From a bacterium (GTDB lineage: Bacteria; Krumholzibacteriota; Krumholzibacteriia; LZORAL124-64-63): DNA of 64,000 nt. Under the pieces are notes generated by a model that saw only the letters and a list, made by a program, of their open reading frames with translations, was not told the origin of the DNA and did not search any database. The translations under genes and the position numbers were made by a program. How positions within the stretch are numbered: position 1 is the first letter of the stretch; each line of letters starts with the position of its first letter. The stretch is from positions 1 through 64,000 of the forward strand of contig JADJCK010000016.1 in the NCBI GenBank assembly GCA_016703265.1. Reading direction: 5' to 3'. This document shows positions 28,518-37,478 of this stretch, in pieces.

Positions 28518-28641
28518 GCGAGAAACCGAATATACCGGCACAAGCGCGCTGCGGGCAGCGCTGGAATCCAGGCCGGGGCCAACAACGCCGGAATGACTTA
28601 GGGCGAGAGTCATTCATGGCGGGTCCCGGCCCCCCTTTTTT
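28518..28641 (+). ncRNA. Candidate structured small RNA with intrinsic terminator
   Basis: Downstream of the promoter, the plus strand folds into a GCGCTG/CAGCGC hairpin and a CTGG/CCAG hairpin. A nested structure follows: GGGGCC (28575-28580) pairs with GGCCCC (28628-28633), enclosing CGCC/GGCG and a perfect 7-bp AATGACT/AGTCATT stem (28592-28598 with 28608-28614). It ends in CC plus six T (28636-28641). The transcript would be about 120 nt. It lies between two minus-strand genes, so no plus-strand gene needs this terminator. It does not match SRP RNA, 6S, tmRNA or any riboswitch consensus known to me. Confidence 0.45.
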
Positions 28642-28670
28642 GCCGCCCGGCCATCCTCAGCCCCCGGCGC

Positions 28671-29833
28671 CTACAATCCGATGAACCGGTCATCGACGAT
28701 GACGGCGCGATCGAGCCCGGGCCCCCGCAGGCGCACTTCCTTCACGCGCACGCGCGGCTGCGTGGCCGGGATGTAGACGCGGTCGAGGTGGATCACAGCC
28801 TCGGGCGACGAGAAGTCCTTCGGGCCCACGGTGCCGCCGAAATGGTCGCTGCGCCCGAAGGCCACGTGCAGGCCCAGCTTTTCGTCGAGCAGGATGCTGC
28901 CGCAGGGCTGCACGCCGAAGTCGCCCAGCACACCCAGGCCCAGTTCCGCCAGGTTGGCGTAGGCAGGCTCGGCCGCGAGGTGCGCCGCTTCGGCGCGGCT
29001 GGCCGGGCCGTCGCTGACCACGCGGGCGCGGTTGCCGGCCACGGCGAACATCACGATCTCCCCGTCGATCTCCACGGGCAGCAGGCCCTGCGAACCGCTC
29101 GGGTCGCCGGCCAATTCGCCTTCGTAGGGCACGATGTAGGCTTCGCCCGAGGGCAGGTTGCCGGCCACGCCGTTGTCCGGGAACAGGCCGCCCGAGGCGT
29201 GGCCCTGCCGATGGCGCAGGTCGAGCGTCAGCCGGCACGGCTCGCCGTCGGCCAGGAACGAGAGCTCGGCCGATTCGGCAACGTCGAGCCAGGTCTTCAG
29301 CAGCCCGACGCGCCGGCTGATCTCCTGGTAGTCCAGCCGCAGCGCCGGGATCATGCCGGGCAGGAACCCGGGCATGGTCGCCGCGCGGAAGCCGCCGCTA
29401 CGCGCGGCCACCTTCAACGGCGCGGTGGCCGACAGCTCGGTGGGGGCGATGATGATGGTGTGCTCGCGCAGCAGCCCCGCCATGGCGACCTGGGGCCGGC
29501 CGGCCAGCTGGTCGGCATGGTCGGGCACGGCGGCCGCGGCGGGCCCGCAGCGTCGTCGTGCAGGCAGCACGTTTCCGGCAGGTCGGCGTTGTTGCTGCCG
29601 GCGTTGCGGTACCAGGCCAGGCTCAGGCGCGGCAGGCCCAAGGCGGCTCCGGCGGCCCGCAGGCCGTCATACCAGCCGGCCACAAGGCGCCGCCGCTCGG
29701 CCCATTCCGGGTTGTCGGGCAGTCGTGCGTCGGGCACGTCGACGATCAGGGCCAGGCCCGTGTCGGCAGGCGTGGGCGTAAAGACCCGGCGGACCAGCTG
29801 CGCCAGTTCGGCGGAAGTGAGCGTCTCGTTCAT
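28671..29833 (-). CDS. M29-like aminopeptidase (leucyl aminopeptidase/AmpS type), apparent frameshift
   Basis: The N-terminal part (MNETLTSAELAQLVRR to CLHDDAAG) and the C-terminal part (AAAAVPDHADQLAGRPQVAM to the stop) are in different frames. Adding one base at the GGGCCC at 29541-29546 joins them into a 387-residue protein. The C-terminal half carries FPDNGVAGNLPSGEAYIVPYEGE, NLAELGLGVL, DEKLGLHVAFGRSDHFGG and HLDRVYI. These are the Glu/His/Asp metal-ligand regions of thermophilic-type M29 aminopeptidases and the related dihydroxypyridine dioxygenase-like group. The N-terminus is less conserved. AAAGG lies upstream of the ATG at 29833. Confidence 0.75.
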
Positions 29834-29886
29834 GCCTGCGCCTTTCGTTTCTGGTCCGGGCCCGAAATATCGCTTATCGTGCCGTT

Positions 29887-29937
29887 ACACTCGTAGCGCT
29901 GAAACACTTGTAGCGCCGAAACACTTGTCGCGCCGAC
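29887..29937. repeat. Three 17-bp tandem repeats upstream of the NYN gene
   Basis: ACACTCGTAGCGCTGAA, ACACTTGTAGCGCCGAA and ACACTTGTCGCGCCGAC lie head to tail with no spacer, 27 nt before the NYN start. Copy 2 differs from copies 1 and 3 at two positions each. They may be protein-binding iterons or overlap the promoter. Confidence 0.7.
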
Positions 29938-29963
29938 AACCTGCAACCGACCGGGAGGCCCGC

Positions 29964-31250
29964 ATGTCGCAGCCGCGTGAGACCAACCTCGCGCTTTTCA
30001 TCGATTTCGACAACCTGGCGATCGGCGCGCGCGACGCCCGCCAGCGCCTGGAGATCAGGCTGCTCATCCAGCGTATTCTGGAAAAGGGCAAGATCATCGT
30101 CAAGCGCGCCTATGCCGACTGGCATCATCACAAGGAACACATGTCGGCGCTGCACGAAGCGGCCATCGACCTGATCGAGGTGCCGGCGCCCCGCATCTCG
30201 GGCAAGAACAGCGCCGATATCCGCATGGTCGTCGATGCGATGGACCTGTGCTACTCCAAGGAGCACATCGACACCTTCGTCATCTGCTCCGGCGACTCCG
30301 ATTTTTCGCCGCTGGTGTCCAAGCTGCGCGAGAACAACAAGCGCGTCATCGGCGTGGGCATGAAGAACAGCAGCAGCAACCTGCTGATCGGCAACTGCGA
30401 CGAGTTCATCTTCTACGACGACATCTACCGGCAGAACCAGGCACCGCCGCCGGTCACCGGTGTGAACGTGCCGCTGGGCAAGCGCGAGATGTTCGAGTTC
30501 CTGGTGCAGACCGTTCAGAGCCTGCTGCAGGAAAGCCGCGATGTGCTGTACTCGTCGCTGATCAAGGACACGATGACGCGCAAGATGCCCCACTTCAGCG
30601 AACGCGCGCTGGGCTACGCCACCTTCGGCGACGTACTGGAAGAGGCGCGCGGCCTGGGCCTTCTGAAGGTCGAGCGCGACGCGCGTTCGGGCGGCACCTG
30701 GGTGGTGCACGGCCTCGGCGCCGGCTCGACGGCCGATGCGGTGGCGGCGGGCGCGCTGCCCGAGGCGGCTGGCGCGGCAGCAGGCACCAACGGCAGCGCG
30801 ACGGCGGCCGGACGAACGTCGCGCCGGCGTCGGCGGTCCGGTCGCGGCGGCAGCGGCGCGCGCACCGGCAACGCGGGCGGCCCGGCGGTGGAGCCGGGTG
30901 GGGCGACGGCATCACCGGCCACGTCCGCGCCCGTGCCCGCACCGGCGACGGCGGCCCAGACCGGCCACGACGCGCCGTCTGCAGCGGGGACCGAGGGCAA
31001 GGCGCCCTCGCGCCGCCGGCCGGCCTCGAAGGCCACCGCGAAGCCGGCGCCCAAGGACGGCGCCAGGGACAGCACGAAGGAAGCGCCGAAGGAAGCTGCG
31101 CGCGAGGCTGCGAGGGCGCCCCGGCGGACCCCGGCGCGCGGCGACGAGCCCGCCGCCGGAGCCGCGGCGAAGAAGACGCCCCGCCGGAAGGCAACCCCGG
31201 CCAAGAAGGCAGCGCCGGCCACCGGCGGACGGGGAACGCCGAAGAAGTAG
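29964..31250 (+). CDS. NYN (PIN-like) domain protein with OST-HTH domain and basic tail
   Basis: This is a 428-residue protein. Residues about 6-160 form a LabA/DUF88-type NYN ribonuclease domain with acidic residues in LFIDFDNLAIGARD, IRMVVDAMDL and ICSGDSDFSPLVSKLRE. Residues about 170-245 (KREMFEFLVQTVQSLL to KVERDARSGGTWVV) fit an OST-HTH/LOTUS RNA-binding domain. The last 180 residues are low-complexity Ala/Pro with many Lys and Arg, probably disordered and nucleic-acid binding. The start at 29964 follows GGGAGG; the open frame upstream is a shadow. It is likely an RNA-processing protein. A terminator follows. Confidence 0.88.
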   Translation: MSQPRETNLALFIDFDNLAIGARDARQRLEIRLLIQRILEKGKIIVKRAYADWHHHKEHMSALHEAAIDLIEVPAPRISGKNSADIRMVVDAMDLCYSKEHIDTFVICSGDSDFSPLVSKLRENNKRVIGVGMKNSSSNLLIGNCDEFIFYDDIYRQNQAPPPVTGVNVPLGKREMFEFLVQTVQSLLQESRDVLYSSLIKDTMTRKMPHFSERALGYATFGDVLEEARGLGLLKVERDARSGGTWVVHGLGAGSTADAVAAGALPEAAGAAAGTNGSATAAGRTSRRRRRSGRGGSGARTGNAGGPAVEPGGATASPATSAPVPAPATAAQTGHDAPSAAGTEGKAPSRRRPASKATAKPAPKDGARDSTKEAPKEAAREAARAPRRTPARGDEPAAGAAAKKTPRRKATPAKKAAPATGGRGTPKK

Positions 31251-31284
31251 CGCAGCACTGCCGCGAAACGGCCGTCTCGCACAG

Positions 31285-31320
31285 GGATCCCGCGTTGCTT
31301 ACGCGGGATCCTTACTTATT
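31285..31320 (+). terminator. Rho-independent terminator after the NYN gene
   Basis: GGATCCCGCG pairs with CGCGGGATCC (10 bp, 7-nt loop), followed by TTACTTATT. Confidence 0.82.
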
Positions 31321-31433
31321 CCTCAACTCCGCGGCCCGTGCGCCGATACGCCATCGATATCGCTCATGAACGTCAGCGTTCCGGGGAGGCGGGAGCGCGC
31401 AGGACGCGCGTCCCGGGGGACAGGAGAATCGAA

Positions 31434-31820
31434 ATGGCGCACGATCTCATCAGCCTCGACAGCGTGATGAACCTGGCCGAGGCCATGGAGAACATGGATG
31501 GCGACGCCGAACTGCTCCAGGAGATCGTGACGATCTTCATGGAGACCGGCCCCGAGCAGATGGCAGCCTTGGCCAACAGCATTGCCGCCGGCGAAGTGAA
31601 GGACGTGGCCATCAAGGCCCACGGCATGAAGGGCGGCGCCTCGAACTTCTGCGCCCGCAAGTTCGTCGCCTCGGCGTTGCGCCTGGAGCTGCTGGCGAAG
31701 ACCGGCACGCTCGACGGCGCCGGCCCGCTGCTCGACGCCATGAAGGCGAACTACGCCGAGCTCGAGGAGCTCGTCGTGCTGATCAACTGGGGCGAAGTCG
31801 CGAACAACTGGACGTCTTGA
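31434..31820 (+). CDS. Hpt (histidine phosphotransfer) domain protein
   Basis: This 128-residue all-helical protein consists of a single Hpt domain. The phosphorylated His is His63 in KAHGMKGGASNFCA (family pattern HxLKGxxxxxG/N; here Leu is Met). It would relay phosphate between response regulators or a hybrid kinase, but none is adjacent. CAGGAGA precedes the ATG at 31434. The stop is 14 nt from that of the convergent sppA. Confidence 0.85.
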   Translation: MAHDLISLDSVMNLAEAMENMDGDAELLQEIVTIFMETGPEQMAALANSIAAGEVKDVAIKAHGMKGGASNFCARKFVASALRLELLAKTGTLDGAGPLLDAMKANYAELEELVVLINWGEVANNWTS

Positions 31821-31834
31821 GAGAACCGGACGTC

Positions 31835-34432
31835 CTAGTCCACCAGCCGCCAATCGACGGGCAGTGCGTCAGGGTGCACCACCACCCGCGCCCTGCCCGC
31901 TTCCCTGCCGAACGGCGCCAGCCAGCGCGCCTCGAGTTCCCCGAATCCGGCGCCCTGCAGCCACAATTGACCGGCGTCGATCGCCGGTGCTGCGCCGGTC
32001 TCGTTGTCGCCGCCCAGCGTCGCCAGCGTGCGCAGCGACATCCACTCCAGCAGTGAACCCATGACGCCCAGCCGCGGCCCCAGCTGCGGCATGCGCACCA
32101 GCGGGCGCGGCGGGTATTCCACCAGCTCCACGTCGCGACCGGCCGGGATGCCGGCCAGGCGACGCGCCTCGGCAATCGCGTCGGAGAGGCCGCCCACCTG
32201 GTCGCACAGCCCGCGGTCGATGGCGTCCTGGCCCATCCACACGCGGCCCTGCGCCACCGAGTCGACGGCTGCATAGGTGAGGTTGCGACCGGTGGCGACG
32301 GCGGTGACGAACTGGCCGTACATGTCGCGGATGACGCGCTCGGTGCGCGCCAGCTCCTCGTCGTTCATCGGCCGGCGCGGCACGCCGCCCAATAGCGGCA
32401 GGCCGATCTCGCTGTAGAGGTCGGCGTGGCGGCCGCGCTGCACCGACTCCGCCGTCACGCCAGCCTTTTCCGCAATGCCCGCGTCCCAGAGCCAGCCGCT
32501 GATCACGCCGATGGAACCGGTGATCGTCACCGGCGTGGTCAGGATGCGCGAGCCGTCCATGCTGATCCAGTAGCCGCCGCTGGCCGCCACATCGCCCTGG
32601 CTGACGACGACCGGCTTGCCGGCCGCCTTCAGCGCGCGCACGGCGTCGGCCACCAGGTCGCTGGGCAGAGGGTCGCCGCCCGGCGAGTCGGCGCGCAGCA
32701 CCACGGCCTTCACCGACGGATCACCAATGAGCTTGCGCAGCCAGGCGCTGGAGCGGCGCCCGTTGATGCCGCTGTCCATCGCGCAGTCGCCCACCAGGAA
32801 CACGACGGGGATGCGCGCGCGCTGTCCCCACTGCTCGTCCCAGTAGTCGCGCCGCAGCGACTCCGGCCAGCGGCCCGGGCGCGCGCCTTCCTTGCGCAGC
32901 GATTCGAGCACCTGGTCCCAGCGTCCCACCTCGTCGACCAGGCCGGCGGCCAGCGCCTCGTTCGGCGCCAGGAAGCCCAGACTGTCGATGACCGCATCGA
33001 GCGCGGCGGGCGTGCGGCCGCGGCCGGCGGCGATGCCGTTGCGCCACGTCTCGTAGCACACGTCGACGATGCGCTGCCGCTGCTCGCGATCCGCCTCGCT
33101 CATGCTGTCGCGGCTGAGCGTCTCGGCGGCGCTCTTGTACTTGAAGTAGCGGTGCTCCTGGAAGCCGAGGCCCACCTTGTCGAGCGTGCCCTTCAGGTAG
33201 CTGCGCGAGAGCGCCAGGCCGGGCAGCGTCAGGTCGCCCTGCGGATCCAGGACCAGGCGATCGGCCACCGCCGCCAGGTGCATGGTGCCCATGCCGGCGC
33301 GGTCGAGATAGATGACCACGCGCTTGCCGGCGTCGCGCACCTTCTGCAGTTCCTGCCGCATCTCCCACAGCAGCGAGGGCCGGCCGGTGAAGCCGGCCAG
33401 GTTGAGCACGAGGATGTCGAGCTGCTTGTCGTCGCGCACGGCCTCGAGCTGCGCGAGCAGGTCGAGCCAGGCCACGTGATCGTCGTCGAGCCAGCGGTAC
33501 TTCTGGTAGCTGAGCGTGCGTTTCTGCAGGTCGATGGCCACCCAGGTCTCGCTCGGGCCGAACAGCGGCCTGGTGTCGCGGCCGGCGAACGGCGGTTCGC
33601 TGCGGGTCAGCCAGGAGGTCATGGCCACGTCGCCGGAGTCCATGACCGATTGCGAGGCCATGTGCCCGGTGCGGCCGCTCACGCCCACGAGAATGGCCAC
33701 GTCGGGATCGCCGCCGTCCAGGCGTTCACGCGCGCGCACGCCCAGGTGCAGGCCGCGCAGCGGGCGCACTTCGAGGCCCGCGCCCCAGTGGCCCTGGCCG
33801 AACGGCGTGCCGTCGTTCACGGTGAAGTCGCCGAACAGCGTCAGCCAGGGAGCCGAGGCGGGTCGCAGTCCCATGTCGAAGATGTTCTGCGCGGCATCGG
33901 CTTCCAGGCTCTGCGCGCGGCTGGCGCCGAAGGTCAACCAGCGGGCGGGACGGCTGACCATGCCGAGCACCAGGGCATGGTCGCGCAACGCCCCGGCCGG
34001 CGCGCCGCCGGCCCAGCGATAGGCCAGGCCCACGGCGCCGGCGCGCCCGCCGCCGGCCAGGCCCACCTGCCAGTCGTTGAGGGCGGCGCGGCCGCCCTGC
34101 CAGTCGACCAGCGAGCGGTTGAACGCAATGTTCACCGTGCGCCCGGCCGCGAAGCCGAAGCGGTTGAAGGACAGGTGGCCGTCGCGGTCGTCGGTCCAGA
34201 GGTCGGTGCCCGCGCGGTCGGTCAGGGCGAAGGCGCCGGGATTGAACAGGCCGCCGACAGGGCCGGCCGTGACGCCGGGCGTCTGTGGCAGGAACCAGCT
34301 CTCGGAACGGTAGTCCAGCAGTGCCGGCGATTCGGCCCGCGAGGCGGTTGCCGCCAGGAGGGCGATCATGGCGAAGACGATCAAACCGGACGCCGCGCGC
34401 CGCGCACGCGCTCCGTTGTGGGCGACAATCAT
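31835..34432 (-). CDS. sppA: SppA-type signal peptide peptidase (S49) with long N-terminal extension
   Basis: This is an 865-residue protein. A signal peptide (about 11-33) is followed by about 220 residues of Gly/Trp/Arg-rich beta strands resembling a barrel or sandwich. Two S49 domains come next. The catalytic Lys is Lys433 in FKYKSAAETL and the nucleophile Ser618 in GDVAASGGYWISM, matching the Lys and Ser of E. coli SppA (618 residues in total). GSIGVISGWLWDAG and RGRHADLYSEIGLP are also typical. GGAGGG precedes the ATG at 34432; the frame stays open far upstream but overlaps another gene. It is cotranscribed with the lipoprotein 29 nt upstream. The extension is unusual for the family. Confidence 0.88.
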   Translation of the reverse strand: MIVAHNGARARRAASGLIVFAMIALLAATASRAESPALLDYRSESWFLPQTPGVTAGPVGGLFNPGAFALTDRAGTDLWTDDRDGHLSFNRFGFAAGRTVNIAFNRSLVDWQGGRAALNDWQVGLAGGGRAGAVGLAYRWAGGAPAGALRDHALVLGMVSRPARWLTFGASRAQSLEADAAQNIFDMGLRPASAPWLTLFGDFTVNDGTPFGQGHWGAGLEVRPLRGLHLGVRARERLDGGDPDVAILVGVSGRTGHMASQSVMDSGDVAMTSWLTRSEPPFAGRDTRPLFGPSETWVAIDLQKRTLSYQKYRWLDDDHVAWLDLLAQLEAVRDDKQLDILVLNLAGFTGRPSLLWEMRQELQKVRDAGKRVVIYLDRAGMGTMHLAAVADRLVLDPQGDLTLPGLALSRSYLKGTLDKVGLGFQEHRYFKYKSAAETLSRDSMSEADREQRQRIVDVCYETWRNGIAAGRGRTPAALDAVIDSLGFLAPNEALAAGLVDEVGRWDQVLESLRKEGARPGRWPESLRRDYWDEQWGQRARIPVVFLVGDCAMDSGINGRRSSAWLRKLIGDPSVKAVVLRADSPGGDPLPSDLVADAVRALKAAGKPVVVSQGDVAASGGYWISMDGSRILTTPVTITGSIGVISGWLWDAGIAEKAGVTAESVQRGRHADLYSEIGLPLLGGVPRRPMNDEELARTERVIRDMYGQFVTAVATGRNLTYAAVDSVAQGRVWMGQDAIDRGLCDQVGGLSDAIAEARRLAGIPAGRDVELVEYPPRPLVRMPQLGPRLGVMGSLLEWMSLRTLATLGGDNETGAAPAIDAGQLWLQGAGFGELEARWLAPFGREAGRARVVVHPDALPVDWRLVD

Positions 34433-34461
34433 GGGAATCCCTCCGGGGCGTCGGTTGCTGA

Positions 34462-36069
34462 TCAGTGCTTCGAGGCGGTGGCCACGCGTCCCAGCCTTGC
34501 CAGGTCCGGACACGCGTCGAATTCGAGAGTGATGCCGCCCGCTGCGCCTGCGGGTCCACTGCGCGTGACGAGCCATGCGCGCGTGACCGCGAGCGGGGTC
34601 GCGATCTGCGCTGCGCGCAGCGCGGCATCGATGCCCGCGGCGTCGCCGCCCACGAGCCCGGCGCGTTGCAGCCAGGCGGCGCGCCCCAGCAGGGCTGCCA
34701 TCTGCAAACAGCCGTCGGCGTACGACTGCGGCACGGGCACCACCGAGGCGCAGGCTTCCCCGCGCCGCAGGGCGGCAGCGGCCGCACCCGGCGGCAGCGG
34801 CACCGCGCGGGCTTCGGGGCCGGCCAGCTCGGCCAGGCGTCCGGCCAGTTCGCCCGCGGCCGGGTCGTCCTGCGGGAAGACCACGGTCGCCGGCCCGGCG
34901 GCCAGCGCCGCCGACAGCGCATCGACCAGCTCGCCGCGGTCGGCCGCCACCGGCCCGCTCAACTGCGGGCACGCCTGGCGGTCGGCCACCGGCACCGTCA
35001 GCGCCGGCCAGTCGCGGGCCGAGACCTGTTGCACATCGGACCCGGGAGCCAGGCCCGCGGCCGCGGTGAACCACAGCGCCGCCTGCGCGCGATCGAGGGC
35101 CGGGGGGCAGACCAGCAGGTGGACGCGGTTCCACGGCAAAGGTTGCACGCGCCAGTCCGGCAGCGCCTCGAACCGGTGCACGGCCTCGAGGTCGCGCGTC
35201 CACAGCAGATCAACAGGCCCGGCGTCGGCGGCGATGGCCGCCTCGAACGGATCGCGCCCGGGGGTGACCCGGAAGGCGAGAGTCTCCCAGTCGGGTGCCC
35301 GCGGGTGTTCCCGATGGGGGCGGCAGGTGAGCACCGGCCGCGGCGCGCCGTCGGCGGGCGTCAGACGGCAGGGCCCGCTGCCGACGGGCCAGGCCCAGCC
35401 GGGCTTGCGCACCGCCACCGCGGTGGCCGGGTGCGCGAGCAGCAGCGGGAACAGGCGCTGCGGTTCGGGCAGCCGCACCGTCAGGCGCCGTGCGTCGAGC
35501 ACGGAGACCGAGCCCGTGCGCGGGTCGAACCACTGCCAGGGCGAAGCGCCGTCATCGACCGGCGCCGCACAGTTCTCCTGCCATGAGCGCCAGACATCGA
35601 CCGCAGTCAGGCGTTCGCCGTCCCAGGTGCGCGCGTCCTCGCGCAGCGTGAAGACCCAGACGGTGCTGTCGGCGCCGCACGACCAGTGCACGGCCAGGCC
35701 GGGCGAGGCGACGCCTTCGCAATCGATCCTGACGAGTGTCTCGTAGAGCTGGGAGAAGACCAGGCGCTCGGCGCGATTGCGCGGCACGGGCGCCAGCCGG
35801 GGCCGCACGCTGTCGGTGAGCGAGACGACGAATTGCCCACCCGGTGCCACCGGATCGGCGCCGAGTCGGCAGTCATCGCGCCGCGCCGCCGTCAGCACCA
35901 CGCCGGTGGACCAGCGATCGCGCGCGGCGGCACCGTCCGGCGACTCGGCCGCCGGACGTCTGGCCGCCGTGCCCTCGCCCGGCGCGGGGGTTGTTCCGCC
36001 ACAGCCGCCGAGGATGCCGGCCAGCACCAGCGCCATCACGACGGCGGCTCGGCTTGTGTTTGGGCGCAA
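34462..36069 (-). CDS. Solute-binding lipoprotein of the peptide/nickel ABC family (SBP_bac_5-like)
   Basis: This is a 535-residue protein. A TTG start at 36069 with GGAGG upstream gives an n-region with Arg, then VVMALVLAGILGGCGG with a lipobox Cys. Family-like features are RNRAERLVFSQLYETLVRID, GLAVHWSCGADSTVWVFTLREDARTWDGERLTAVDV and a VGSGPCRL-like segment. The C-terminal half is divergent and Ala-rich. No ABC permease or ATPase is nearby, so it may be an orphan receptor. An ATG start at 36036 would shorten the n-region; a longer frame from 36174 adds an unlikely extension. Confidence 0.7.
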   Translation of the reverse strand: MRPNTSRAAVVMALVLAGILGGCGGTTPAPGEGTAARRPAAESPDGAAARDRWSTGVVLTAARRDDCRLGADPVAPGGQFVVSLTDSVRPRLAPVPRNRAERLVFSQLYETLVRIDCEGVASPGLAVHWSCGADSTVWVFTLREDARTWDGERLTAVDVWRSWQENCAAPVDDGASPWQWFDPRTGSVSVLDARRLTVRLPEPQRLFPLLLAHPATAVAVRKPGWAWPVGSGPCRLTPADGAPRPVLTCRPHREHPRAPDWETLAFRVTPGRDPFEAAIAADAGPVDLLWTRDLEAVHRFEALPDWRVQPLPWNRVHLLVCPPALDRAQAALWFTAAAGLAPGSDVQQVSARDWPALTVPVADRQACPQLSGPVAADRGELVDALSAALAAGPATVVFPQDDPAAGELAGRLAELAGPEARAVPLPPGAAAAALRRGEACASVVPVPQSYADGCLQMAALLGRAAWLQRAGLVGGDAAGIDAALRAAQIATPLAVTRAWLVTRSGPAGAAGGITLEFDACPDLARLGRVATASKH

Positions 36070-36257
36070 GGGTGGTCCTCCGCGGTTACCGGGTGACAAT
36101 GAACCGCGGTCCGGCCCCTGACAACCGCAAAACGGGGCGGCGCCCAACGTTGCCGCGACCCATGCGGTCTCCAAAGATCGCTGGCCATCCGGCCGTCGAT
36201 GCGCTAATTAGGAAGGAGCAAACCGGTCCCCAGCACAGCCCGGAGTCGACCCTATCG

Positions 36258-36428
36258 ATGAGCCGCCAACGCGACAAACGAGCCGCTTTCGTCCTGGCCC
36301 TGCTGCTGGTGCTGGTCTTCGCCTTCGGCCAGGCACAACGTGCGAGCGCCGACCGGCGCGCCGCCACCGACCCTGCGGCCCGCGAAAGCCTCGCGTCCGG
36401 GAATGCGGCCGCCGTCCTGCATGATTGA
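36258..36428 (+). CDS. Small protein with a signal or membrane segment
   Basis: A 56-residue reading frame (MSRQRDKRAAFVLALLLVLVFAFGQAQRASA, then a charged tail) starts at 36258. Basic residues precede a 16-residue hydrophobic core, as in a signal peptide or anchor. Its stop overlaps the ATG of the following membrane protein by 8 nt, which suggests translational coupling. The ribosome site is weak (GGAG 12 nt upstream). No family was recognised. Confidence 0.45.
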   Translation: MSRQRDKRAAFVLALLLVLVFAFGQAQRASADRRAATDPAARESLASGNAAAVLHD

Positions 36429-37269
36429 ACCCGACCTGCCCGTTCCCGCTGCCCGCCGCGCCAGCCTCTGGCTGATCACGCTGTCCATGGTCCTGGTCAT
36501 CGGCCTCAAGTCGCACCCCTCGCCGCTGCCGGGCGTGCCCTGGCACCTGCCCGGCTGGGCGGCCCTGGCCGCCGGCCTGGCGCTGGCCTGGGCCCGCGAG
36601 GGCAATTCCCGCTGGGCGCGCACCAGTACCCTGCTGGCCTGGCTGATCGGCGTGCTGTTCTTCACACACATCGACGGCGACACCTCCGACGCCCATGTGC
36701 TGGAACTGGTCCTGATGCTGGGCGTGGGTGTGCTCCTGGTGCCGGCCATGCTCGCACGCTACTGGCTGAAGGAGCCGCTCGACTACCGCTGGCTGAACGG
36801 TCGCTGGTCGCTGCGCATGTGGCTGTGGCTGCCGGCCGGATTCCTGCTGGCCTTCGGGTTCCTGTGGCTCTACTTCAACATCCTGACGCCGACGCTTCAC
36901 CACAGCTGGCCGCTTCCCCTGACCGGCGAGCGCAGCGAGGCCATGTGGCGCCTGTTCTGGGGCTGCAATTTCGTCGGCGTCTGGGACGAACTGGCGTTCA
37001 TCAACTTCGTCTTCGTGCTGCTGTGCCGCTGCTTCGACTACCGCGAAGCCAACTTCGCGCAGGCCGTCTTCTTCGCCTCGTTCCTGCACGAGATGGCGTT
37101 CGTCGGCTGGGGGCCGCCGGTGCTTTACGGGTTCGCGCTCATCCAGGGGCTCACCTACCGCCGCACCGGCTCGTTGCTCTACATCGTGGTGCTGCACCTG
37201 CTGCTCGATTCGGTGCTGTTCTACATGATCGCCAACCGCTGGTACCCGGGCTGGGGCTGGCATCCCTAG
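36421..37269 (+). CDS. CPBP-like integral membrane protein
   Basis: This is a 282-residue protein with about eight membrane segments. The C-terminal half has the three motifs of the CPBP/Abi intramembrane protease family in degenerate form: DELAFIN in place of EExxxR, FASFLHEMAF (FxxxH), and IVVLHLLLDSVLF (HxxxD/N). The Arg of motif 1 is missing, so catalysis is doubtful. It starts at the ATG at 36421 inside the end of the small gene upstream. A GC-rich hairpin follows the stop at about 37269-37290. Confidence 0.6.
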   Translation: MIEPDLPVPAARRASLWLITLSMVLVIGLKSHPSPLPGVPWHLPGWAALAAGLALAWAREGNSRWARTSTLLAWLIGVLFFTHIDGDTSDAHVLELVLMLGVGVLLVPAMLARYWLKEPLDYRWLNGRWSLRMWLWLPAGFLLAFGFLWLYFNILTPTLHHSWPLPLTGERSEAMWRLFWGCNFVGVWDELAFINFVFVLLCRCFDYREANFAQAVFFASFLHEMAFVGWGPPVLYGFALIQGLTYRRTGSLLYIVVLHLLLDSVLFYMIANRWYPGWGWHP

Positions 37270-37310
37270 GCCGGCACTTCTGGGCCGGCCCCTCGGGCAA
37301 TCTTCATATT

Positions 37311-37405
37311 TTGACGATTTTAAGCTTAAAATGGCATTGCAATATGCACGAAACGCGAAAATCTGAAGCCATGCACGAATTTTGACTCAATTTTAGCTTA
37401 ACTTG
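37311..37405. promoter_or_regulatory. Duplicated operator-like sites upstream of glutamine synthetase
   Basis: TTGAC followed by ATTTTAAGCTTAAAAT, a perfect 16-bp palindrome at 37317-37332, recurs as TTGACTCAATTTTAGCTTAA from 37382. The shared GCTTAA cores are 72 nt apart (37324 and 37396), about seven helical turns. The second copy overlaps the predicted -35 element. Confidence 0.5.
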
Positions 37406-37426
37406 GACGAAAATAAGTGCTATTCT
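37398..37426 (+). promoter_or_regulatory. Predicted glnA promoter
   Basis: TTAACT (37398-37403) and TATTCT (37421-37426) with a 17-nt spacer, 52 nt before the ATG. The -35 lies within the second operator-like site. Confidence 0.45.
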
Positions 37427-37478
37427 GGTCCCATGACGGCCAAGCCGGCCCACCACCCAACGAACCGGGAGCCAAACC

